5,835 nt of DNA. Source: Bacteroidales bacterium (GTDB lineage: Bacteria; Bacteroidota; Bacteroidia; Bacteroidales; F082). Shown here in pieces: positions 1 through 4,660 of this stretch. The notes beneath the pieces were generated by a model, which ran no database searches, was not told the origin of the DNA, and worked only from the letters and a program-made list of their open reading frames with translations. The stretch is taken from NCBI GenBank assembly GCA_016281295.1, contig JAEEII010000077.1:1-5835 (forward strand), read 5' to 3'. Each line of letters opens with the position of its first letter. The first letter of the stretch is position 1. The position numbers and the translations under genes were made by a program.

Positions 1-1
1 A

Positions 2-94
2 AAGCAGTGGAAAGGCAATGCTAACGGTAATTTTACCAGATTAATAGATATAATAAATCAACGATATAAAAGCTTTCAAATAGTTGAAATATAA
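2..94 (+). CDS. Possible 3' end of a plus-strand gene (5' truncated)
   Basis: One plus-strand frame is open from the left edge for 30 codons and ends with TAA at 92-94. Its peptide begins KQWKGNANGNF, ends QIVEI, and looks protein-like (mixed charged, aromatic and aliphatic residues). Its stop directly abuts the stop of the convergent WYL gene (95-97), which is a plausible tail-to-tail arrangement. I do not recognise the family from so short a tail. The other two plus frames also start open but stop at 24 and 44, so chance cannot be excluded in this AT-rich DNA. Confidence 0.4.
   Translation, partial: KQWKGNANGNFTRLIDIINQRYKSFQIVEI
74..89. terminator. Weak stem-loop at the convergent gene ends
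   Basis: TTTCAA (74-79) and TTGAAA (84-89) form a 6-bp inverted repeat around the loop ATAG, with T-rich sequence on the right and TTTT shortly to the left. The site lies where the WYL gene and the possible plus-strand gene converge, so a bidirectional terminator is conceivable. The stem is short and AT-rich, so the call is tentative. Confidence 0.22.
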
Positions 95-1021
95 TTATAT
101 TTTATACCTCTCCGCCATCTCCCCAATCTTCTCCTTCATCTCATCCCTGACCTCGGCAGGCTCAAGCACTTCGAGGAACTCGCCTTCGTGTAGCAAGGCT
201 TGGTAGAAGTCGTTGGTGGGGTAAAGGTCGTAGGTGAAGATGGTATATTCTTTGGTGCGCTCTTTCACCTGTTGGGTGTGGTGCAGCGGTAGCGAACGGA
301 AATACTTGGCCCGGTCTTTCTCGACCTTGATTTCTATGTGCTCAAGATTGATTTTCCCCATCCTTTTGTCATCTATTCCAGTGATGATGCCGAAAAATGG
401 TTTGTAATAAGCCTCGCTGTCAAAGTCTTCAGGAATCTCGAAAGTCTTCTCCGATTTCTCCAGCTTTTGGATTTTGTCGATGGAGAAGGTACGCATCTGG
501 TCTCGAGTGAGGCAGAAACCAACGACATACCACCGTCGCTCAAACTGCTTGACGCAATAAGGACATAATTCGTAGAATTCAGGTTTTTCTTCAGGATTGT
601 CGAAATATTTGGTGTATTCAAAAGAAACAACATGGTTGCTTTCCATGGCATCCAGAATGGCTTCCAGCGTTTCGTTCCCCGATGGGACTTCTTCCACCAA
701 AATACGGTCTTTGAGCTGTTTGTGTTTGGTAACCGTGTCGCTCACTTCCATTGTCTTGAGTATCCATCTGTTGATGGTATTTCTCTTGATGTCCTCCTTG
801 TCCTCGTCTTCAATGTAGTAGCGGTAACCATCTTTTGTGTCACATTCGATGATGGTATCGAAATAGGTTTCTACTGCGTCTTTCCAGTTTTTGAACGTTC
901 TTCTTGAAATCGTTTCGCCTGAATAATCGTACCAAAGGTCGGTAATTTCTTCGCGAGTAAGCCTGCTGTGCATCAGCTGGTTCAATAGCCAACGGTATTT
1001 GTAATCTGCGGGTTTCGACAT
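95..1021 (-). CDS. WYL-domain transcriptional regulator
   Basis: This is a 308-residue protein of the WYL regulator type. Residues about 8-75 look like an N-terminal DNA-binding helix-turn-helix region (LTREEITDLW, then SRRTFKNWKDAVE). Residues about 115-190 match a WYL domain: the stretch LCPYCVKQFERRWYVVGF carries W164-Y165-V166 (Val in the third position) and is followed by RTFSIDKI, the usual Arg-x-Phe...Lys/Arg-Ile strand. Residues about 225-305 fit the C-terminal WCX extension. WYL domains are known to bind ligands, including nucleic acids in some members, and often regulate phage-defence or stress loci. I chose the ATG at 1021. An in-frame TTG at 1057 would add 12 residues, but it lies inside the predicted promoter -7 box. 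The gene sits downstream of the AAA+ ATPase on the same strand, separated from it by a terminator-like palindrome. It may control the ATPase or the divergent plus-strand genes, which is inference. Confidence 0.88.
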   Translation of the reverse strand: MSKPADYKYRWLLNQLMHSRLTREEITDLWYDYSGETISRRTFKNWKDAVETYFDTIIECDTKDGYRYYIEDEDKEDIKRNTINRWILKTMEVSDTVTKHKQLKDRILVEEVPSGNETLEAILDAMESNHVVSFEYTKYFDNPEEKPEFYELCPYCVKQFERRWYVVGFCLTRDQMRTFSIDKIQKLEKSEKTFEIPEDFDSEAYYKPFFGIITGIDDKRMGKINLEHIEIKVEKDRAKYFRSLPLHHTQQVKERTKEYTIFTYDLYPTNDFYQALLHEGEFLEVLEPAEVRDEMKEKIGEMAERYKI

Positions 1022-1054
1022 GGTGGTCAGTGTTGGATTAATGACATGAAAGTG

Positions 1055-1062
1055 CAAAAATA
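1055..1062 (-). promoter_or_regulatory. Bacteroidetes-type -7 box for the WYL gene
   Basis: On the minus strand the sequence reads TATTTTTG, an exact match to the Bacteroidetes -7 consensus TAnnTTTG. It lies 33 bases upstream of the ATG at 1021, predicting a leader of roughly 25-30 nt. I see no convincing -33 TTTG at the usual spacing, where the palindrome arm lies instead. The same T-run serves as the tail of the preceding terminator-like hairpin, so the match could also be a by-product of that tail. Confidence 0.42.
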
Positions 1063-1100
1063 ATAAAATTAGGTTGAACTATGCATGCATAGTTCAACCT
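1063..1100 (-). terminator. Rho-independent-type terminator after the AAA+ ATPase: perfect 30-bp palindrome plus T-rich tail
   Basis: Positions 1071-1100 are a perfect palindrome: arm AGGTTGAACTATGCA followed by its exact reverse complement, centred between 1085 and 1086, with the core TGCATGCA at 1082-1089. In the minus direction it begins 11 nt after the ATPase stop codon, and its tail reads AATTTTATTATTTTT. Hairpin plus T-rich tail is the classic intrinsic-terminator layout. It should at least partly uncouple the ATPase transcript from the WYL gene. The palindrome also reads on the plus strand, but there is no gene there for it to end. Confidence 0.7.
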
Positions 1101-1111
1101 AAAGCTATGCT

Positions 1112-2821
1112 TCAACTTGCGTTTCTAAAACCAGCCACACGCGATTTTTCTTTGACTAGGTTTTCTTCGTCGCAAAAGGTCTTGAGCATGTCGAAATCAG
1201 GAGCTTTGCCATTGAGGATGCTTTCAATTTTGCATTTTCGAGCGATGTTCTCGATTTGTCCGCCGCTGAGGTTGTAGCGCAAGGCGAGTTGCATGGCAGT
1301 GTCGTCGTCGAGTTGCGGAATCATGGTGCGCCAGATGTCTTTCCTGACCGATGCCTCGGGTGCATGGAACTCAACTTTGAACAGGAACCTGCGCTCGAAG
1401 GCACCGTCAAGGTTGCATGTCAGGTTAGTGGTGGCAATAAGTATGCCGTTGAGTCTCTCCATCTCTTCGAGGATGATGTTCTGCATGGTGTTTTCCATCC
1501 TTTCCACCGAGCGGTTGACCTCCGTGAAGCGGCCTCCCAACAAGGCATCGGCTTCGTTTAGCAGTAGGATGGGAGCTACCGAAGAGTTGCGCACAGCGTT
1601 TTGATACTGACCGAAGATACCCTTCACATTCTTTTCGCTCTCGCCTACCCATTTGTCGCGTATATTAGCCATGTTGACTTGATAGATGCTTCGGCTGGTG
1701 GCGCGTGCCAGTTGCATGACGGTTTCGGTCTTGCCTGTGCCAGGTGCCCCATAGAAGAGGCAAGCGAATCCCGTGCGCATTCCGCTGTCTTTCAGCCGTG
1801 TGCAGATCTCAAGGTAACGGTCTTGCATAAGCAGGCCTTCCAAACGCTTCAATTGGACTTTCTCCGCTTCGTTGTAGAACATGTTTTTGGGAACAATGTT
1901 GGTGGGTTGTATCAATCCTCTCATGCCTTTGATGCGTTTGTCTTCTTTCAGCTTGACCCCTACGAGTAGTTCGTCTTTGGCTTTTTTGGTCAGCGTGAAG
2001 GTGTCTTGGTCTTCTATGCCGTTGTCGCAAACAGGTTCGACAAGTCCCAAGTCAAGAAGTTTGTGGTTGTCTGATTGAAAATCTTTCCATGTCTTATGGA
2101 GATAGCGACGGTCCACCATGTGGAAGAAATCATATTCCACGAAAGTGCTATTGCCTTGACAACACAAAAGCACGCAAGCATAGACAACCAAAGCCGTGTC
2201 ATTTGTCTCGAGATGGTGGCTTTCGAGGGTCTTGACAAAGTCGAGGTGCGCATTGTCGCGTAAAAGGGAGAGCATTCGGTCTTGAAATTCGCGGCATGTG
2301 AGCGAGCCGTTCCCATGTTGGAATGAGTAGGATTCCACCGTTTGTAGCAATTCTTCGCAGTCCTCACAACGTTGGGCTTTTGGGATGTAGACTTGGTTGT
2401 TGCTGTAGGCGACCACGGCTCCCCAGGGAAGTCGGTAGCTGTTGCAATCTGACCCGAAGGGCTTTTCGACTTCAACTAATTTCTTTTGTGCCAAGTCCTC
2501 CAATTCTTTGACGAGCGAAACAGCCTTCAGGTTGGTGCAGTTGAAGAAACAACTGATATCGGTGAGGGAGAAGTCTCTGTCGGTGCCTATTTCGGTGACA
2601 ACGGAGAGCAAGACGGCCTGCACCTCGTTGATTTGGAGCCTTTCGCAAAGATAGCGGATGGGCTTCTCCAAGTAAAAGTAGAGATTTGGGGTAAGCCCGG
2701 TGTTTTGGGCATTTTCGACGATGAGGCTCATGGCCTCGATGATGGTGGTCGGCTCCGTTTCCAAGGGAAGCAGATAAGGGTCTTTGACAACGGGGCTGAG
2801 TCTTTTTTGTGAATTTTGCAT
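1112..2821 (-). CDS. AAA+ ATPase (CDC48/FtsH-type C-terminal module) with a winged-helix-like N-terminal half
   Basis: This is a 569-residue protein. The C-terminal AAA+ module spans about 330-550. It has Walker A GAPGTGKT (358-365), a pore-loop-like stretch with KWVGESEKN (390-398), Walker B ILLLNEAD (418-425), sensor 1 ATTN (463-466), the arginine-finger stretch ERRF (476-479) and a helical subdomain with SGGQIENIAR (519-528). Such modules form hexamers that use ATP to remodel or unfold protein partners. The Walker B Asp that usually precedes the catalytic Glu is Asn (N422-E423), while Glu is kept. Residues 1-300 have no protease, zinc or membrane motif. Two stretches (about 58-135 and 193-287) each look like a helical unit ending in a winged-helix-like strand (KKLVEVEK; LGLVEPV), suggesting duplication. 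A CxxC occurs at 152-155. No protease domain is fused, so it is more likely a remodeller or partner-dependent unfoldase. The ATG at 2821 is the first in-frame start and has a -7 box just upstream. The substrate is unknown. The terminator and WYL gene follow. Confidence 0.9.
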   Translation of the reverse strand: MQNSQKRLSPVVKDPYLLPLETEPTTIIEAMSLIVENAQNTGLTPNLYFYLEKPIRYLCERLQINEVQAVLLSVVTEIGTDRDFSLTDISCFFNCTNLKAVSLVKELEDLAQKKLVEVEKPFGSDCNSYRLPWGAVVAYSNNQVYIPKAQRCEDCEELLQTVESYSFQHGNGSLTCREFQDRMLSLLRDNAHLDFVKTLESHHLETNDTALVVYACVLLCCQGNSTFVEYDFFHMVDRRYLHKTWKDFQSDNHKLLDLGLVEPVCDNGIEDQDTFTLTKKAKDELLVGVKLKEDKRIKGMRGLIQPTNIVPKNMFYNEAEKVQLKRLEGLLMQDRYLEICTRLKDSGMRTGFACLFYGAPGTGKTETVMQLARATSRSIYQVNMANIRDKWVGESEKNVKGIFGQYQNAVRNSSVAPILLLNEADALLGGRFTEVNRSVERMENTMQNIILEEMERLNGILIATTNLTCNLDGAFERRFLFKVEFHAPEASVRKDIWRTMIPQLDDDTAMQLALRYNLSGGQIENIARKCKIESILNGKAPDFDMLKTFCDEENLVKEKSRVAGFRNAS

Positions 2822-2862
2822 GATGATAAAAATTTGGCGGTTGAACGAGGCCGCAAAGAAAG

Positions 2863-2870
2863 CAAAGATA
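2863..2870 (-). promoter_or_regulatory. Bacteroidetes-type -7 box for the AAA+ ATPase gene
   Basis: On the minus strand this reads TATCTTTG, an exact TAnnTTTG match, 41 bases upstream of the ATPase ATG, predicting a leader of about 35 nt. No good -33 TTTG is visible at the normal spacing. The outer arm of the nested inverted repeat (2871-2879) directly abuts the box, so a regulator bound there would be placed to affect initiation. Confidence 0.5.
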
Positions 2871-2954
2871 TGTGCAATTGTTTTTCACACCTGAAAAAAT
2901 AAAAAATCCCAATGGGATTTTTAAAATTTTCATCCCGTGTATTTTAATTGCACA
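2871..2954. repeat. 84-bp concentric nested inverted repeat
   Basis: Three pairs of inverted arms share nearly the same centre at about 2912. The outer arms TGTGCAATT (2871-2879) and AATTGCACA (2946-2954) match 9 of 9. The middle arms ACAC (2887-2890) and GTGT (2937-2940) match 4 of 4. The inner arms are 19 nt each (2892-2910 and 2914-2932), match at 16 of 19 positions, and surround the spacer AAT, with nine consecutive pairs nearest the centre (AAAAATCCC / GGGATTTTT). The element touches the ATPase -7 box. It could be an operator cluster, a structured leader or small RNA, or a miniature mobile element. I see no clear target-site duplication at its ends. Confidence 0.65.
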
Positions 2955-2976
2955 CCTATTTCGTTATTTTGCCGCC

Positions 2977-3018
2977 GGAACAACGAAAAAAATGGAAGGA
3001 ACAACGGAAAAAATGGAA
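2977..3018 (+). repeat. 21-bp direct tandem repeat, two copies plus a degraded third
   Basis: Copy 1 (2977-2997) and copy 2 (2998-3018) are directly adjacent, both begin GGAACAACG and end AAATGGAA, and differ only at the tenth base (A or G). A third, degraded copy (AGAAGAACGGGAA) follows at about 3019-3031. The unit is two DNA helical turns long, which would suit an operator array. It is also the sort of purine-rich unit prone to slippage and copy-number change. It lies 80 nt upstream of the 71-residue gene. Confidence 0.7.
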
Positions 3019-3098
3019 AGAAGAACGGGAATAGGGTCGCACTATATTATACTATGTATAATATACTTTAATTCATAAACCAACTAAAACAAAACAAC

Positions 3099-3314
3099 AT
3101 GGAAAAGCTCTTTATTATTATGCTTGTCGTCGTCGCTGTCGTTGCATTCATCATCGCCCTTGTCAGCAGCATCCTCAAAGGACTGTTCGAACTGCTTTGC
3201 GGTTTTTTCCAACAAGTCGGTGCCCTCTTTGCTGGAGCGGGTATCTATGGCATCATCACCGTCGTGGGTGTCGTAGTGTTCATCATCGCCATTATATACA
3301 TTATTAATAATTAA
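3099..3314 (+). CDS. Small protein with two predicted membrane segments
   Basis: This is a 71-residue, very hydrophobic protein. Segment 1 spans about 4-26 (FIIMLVVVAVVAFIIALV). A short link with one Lys and one Glu (27-45, KGLFELLCGFFQQVGALF) looks amphipathic, and segment 2 spans about 48-69 (IYGIITVVGVVVFIIAIIYI). The few charges are at the N-terminus and in the link, so a hairpin in the inner membrane is the likely topology. There is no signal-peptidase site or lipobox. The leader before the ATG (AACTAAAACAAAACAAC) is A-rich, as expected for Bacteroidetes. It is the first gene of the plus-strand set, 57 nt before the next. Possible roles include membrane anchor, small pore-former or toxin, or accessory subunit. 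The sequence does not choose between them, and I do not recognise the family. Confidence 0.72.
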   Translation: MEKLFIIMLVVVAVVAFIIALVSSILKGLFELLCGFFQQVGALFAGAGIYGIITVVGVVVFIIAIIYIINN

Positions 3315-3371
3315 GCCAATCAGATAGAAAACAAATACAAAAATCCTATTATTAACTAAAACTTTATAAAC

Positions 3372-3770
3372 ATGGAAACAAAAAAGGTAAACAAAACTGA
3401 GTTTGTTGAGGTGGCCAAGGCCATCGGTACCGTAACCTATCAAATTGTCAACAATGGCAACTTCTGGTTCGAGCAACTGACGGATGGTGAGGTGGTGTAT
3501 CAGCACAAGCTGGTGACCCTCAGGAAAATGGTGTGTGATGCGTTGCTTGTGAAAGCCCATAATGAGCCTTCCCGCTTGAAGGACTCGTTAGGGAATGTTT
3601 GTGCCTTCATCTATGAAAGCAACTCGTTTGTTTACTACTGTTTGGTCCCTGTGACTAGAATGGAAAAGACTTACGCTGATCGTCAGGTAAGGTCGTATGC
3701 CCGATGCGTGGCGTCAAAGAGAGCTACTCAGTTGCCTCATCGATCGAATGAGAACAAACTGGCTGCCTAA
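3372..3770 (+). CDS. Hypothetical protein, 132 residues
   Basis: I do not recognise this family. The protein is soluble-looking, with no membrane segment or signal peptide. Residues 1-95 look like a compact alpha/beta fold: a helix at about 8-19 (EFVEVAKAIGT), then beta-like strands (TVTYQIVNN, NFWFEQL, EVVYQHKLV), a helix at about 49-63, and further strands including FVYYCLVPVTR. Residues 96-132 are basic and probably less ordered, with several Arg and Lys (KTYADRQVRSYARCVASKR). The basic tail could contact nucleic acid or an acidic partner, which is inference. The ATG at 3372 has an A-rich leader. The gene lies between the small membrane protein and the Sel1 genes on the same strand, and a perfect palindrome begins 10 nt after its stop, suggesting a transcript end or processing point there. 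Confidence 0.72.
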   Translation: METKKVNKTEFVEVAKAIGTVTYQIVNNGNFWFEQLTDGEVVYQHKLVTLRKMVCDALLVKAHNEPSRLKDSLGNVCAFIYESNSFVYYCLVPVTRMEKTYADRQVRSYARCVASKRATQLPHRSNENKLAA

Positions 3771-3780
3771 ATGTTCACAC

Positions 3781-3804
3781 TGGGTGTCTGCATGCAGACA
3801 CCCA
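3781..3804 (+). terminator. Perfect 24-bp palindrome after the 132-residue gene
   Basis: The arm TGGGTGTCTGCA is followed immediately by its exact reverse complement, centred between 3792 and 3793. The core TGCATGCA (3789-3796) is identical to that of the palindrome after the ATPase gene. It begins 10 nt after the stop codon. Unlike the other, it has no T-rich tail on either side, so it may be a leaky terminator, an RNA-stability or processing hairpin, or a protein site. Its place between two same-strand genes suggests it lowers or separates expression of the downstream Sel1 genes. Confidence 0.55.
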
Positions 3805-3830
3805 GGAAACCTTTGAAAACCGAGAACTCT

Positions 3831-4634
3831 ATGGTAACAACAAATCCCAACCTCACTCCCGAAGGTAATTTTACCCTCACCTATTTTCCTTATGTTGAAG
3901 ATGCTGTGCCTCATACCCCACTTGAGGAGGCTATTCAATGTTTGTCTGACTGCTTGCCAAAAACGGAGGAGGAAATACTCCAAAACATACAACGTTATCA
4001 TCAGCAATGTCGTCCTTTGACGAGAAAGAAGAAGCATCAATTGAAGACTGTTATCAACAATGTGCTGCAGCCTGCTTGCGAAGAAGGCAACCAAGACGCC
4101 ATTTATTGGATGTTTCTCGCTTACCTTTATGGGTTGGGTGTGGAACAGGATGACGAAAAGGCCATTGAATACTTGAAGATATTGGCTGAATACGGTTATC
4201 CTGACATGCAATGTGAGCTTGGGAAGTGGTATGAAAGCATTGATTGGCGCACCTGTGAAAGGAAAATGCATCGGGAAGCAGAAAAATGGTTTACGAAAGC
4301 GGCGAAACAGGGAAATGTGGAGGCGATGTGTTGTTTGGGAGATTGCTATGAGAATACGTTTGGCGTCCGGCGTAGTTACAGAAAAGCTTTTCTATGGATG
4401 AAGAGAGCAGCCGAGAGAGGCTTTGAGGAAGCCTTTTCGAAACTCGGGTTTTATTATGAACGTGGAGTCGGCGTCAAGAAGGATCTTGCCACTGCCGCCG
4501 AGTGGTACGACAAGGCAGGCTGGCATGACAAAGCCACGAGATTAAGAAACGACGAAGACCTATGGAAGACGGATGAAGATGGCTTTTTTGACAATCTACC
4601 AACGCTGTCATTCAATCAAGACGAACTTTTTTAA
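3831..4634 (+). CDS. Sel1-like repeat protein A
   Basis: This is a 267-residue protein from the ATG at 3831. Residues 1-87 form an N-terminal region without clear repeats, including a basic helical stretch (PLTRKKKHQLK, about 62-72). Sel1-type repeats (TPR-related helix pairs with Ala-Gly turns) follow. They lie at about 88-122 (AYLYGLGVEQDDEKAIEYLK), 124-161 (AEKWFTKAAKQGN), 163-198 (GDCYENTFGVRRSYRKAFLWMKRAAERG) and 199-230 (LGFYYERGVGVKKDLATAAEWYDKAG). The C-terminal tail is acidic (DEDLWKTDEDGFFD). Sel1 repeats are known as protein-protein interaction scaffolds, and no enzyme motif is visible. There is no signal peptide, so it is probably cytoplasmic. An in-frame ATG at 3771 would add 20 residues, but that segment encodes the perfect palindrome, so I prefer 3831. 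The second Sel1 gene follows after 26 nt, consistent with an operon. Confidence 0.82.
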   Translation: MVTTNPNLTPEGNFTLTYFPYVEDAVPHTPLEEAIQCLSDCLPKTEEEILQNIQRYHQQCRPLTRKKKHQLKTVINNVLQPACEEGNQDAIYWMFLAYLYGLGVEQDDEKAIEYLKILAEYGYPDMQCELGKWYESIDWRTCERKMHREAEKWFTKAAKQGNVEAMCCLGDCYENTFGVRRSYRKAFLWMKRAAERGFEEAFSKLGFYYERGVGVKKDLATAAEWYDKAGWHDKATRLRNDEDLWKTDEDGFFDNLPTLSFNQDELF

Positions 4635-4660
4635 TAAAACAATAAAACAAACTATCAATC

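Larger units (their letters stand above)
2822..3098. other. 277-bp divergent intergenic region
   Basis: This AT-rich spacer separates the minus-strand ATPase/WYL genes from the plus-strand genes. It contains the ATPase -7 box (2863-2870), a nested inverted repeat (2871-2954) and a 21-bp tandem repeat (2977-3018). For the plus-strand genes I see only weak promoter candidates. TTATTTTG at 2964-2971 matches 7 of 8 positions of the -7 consensus, but the only upstream TTG (2948-2950) is 13 nt away, too close. An AT-rich block at 3043-3075 lies near the start of the 71-residue gene. I find no tRNA or known riboswitch. Confidence 0.6.

Noticed and set aside
1..24. First plus frame ending KAVERQC-stop, resembling a Sel1 fragment
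   Set aside because: Only seven codons are visible, too few to assign, and another frame stays open much longer to the convergent stop.
1022..1057. Extension of the WYL protein to a TTG start at 1057
   Set aside because: It uses a non-ATG start lying inside the predicted -7 box, and the added 12 residues are not part of the recognisable helix-turn-helix region.
2014..2475. Minus-strand 153-codon frame in another phase
   Set aside because: It lies wholly inside the well-supported AAA+ ATPase gene in a different frame, and its composition is not protein-like.
2871..2890. CRP-like site (TGTG...CACA)
   Set aside because: The half-site spacing is 11 rather than the usual 8 between TGTG and CACA, and the pieces are better explained as arms of the nested inverted repeat.
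2977..3031. CRISPR array
   Set aside because: The two 21-bp copies are directly adjacent with no unique spacers, and no cas gene is in the window.
2872..3078. Plus-strand 68-codon frame with a repeated GTTKKME/GTTEKME peptide
   Set aside because: It runs through the nested inverted repeat and the 21-bp tandem repeat in AT-rich spacer. The peptide repeat follows from the unit length being a multiple of three, and there is no sign of a real protein.
3084..3560. Minus-strand 158-codon frame with Asp/His-rich stretches
   Set aside because: It is the antisense shadow of the small membrane protein and the start of the 132-residue gene. The acidic runs come from complementing Val/Ile codons.
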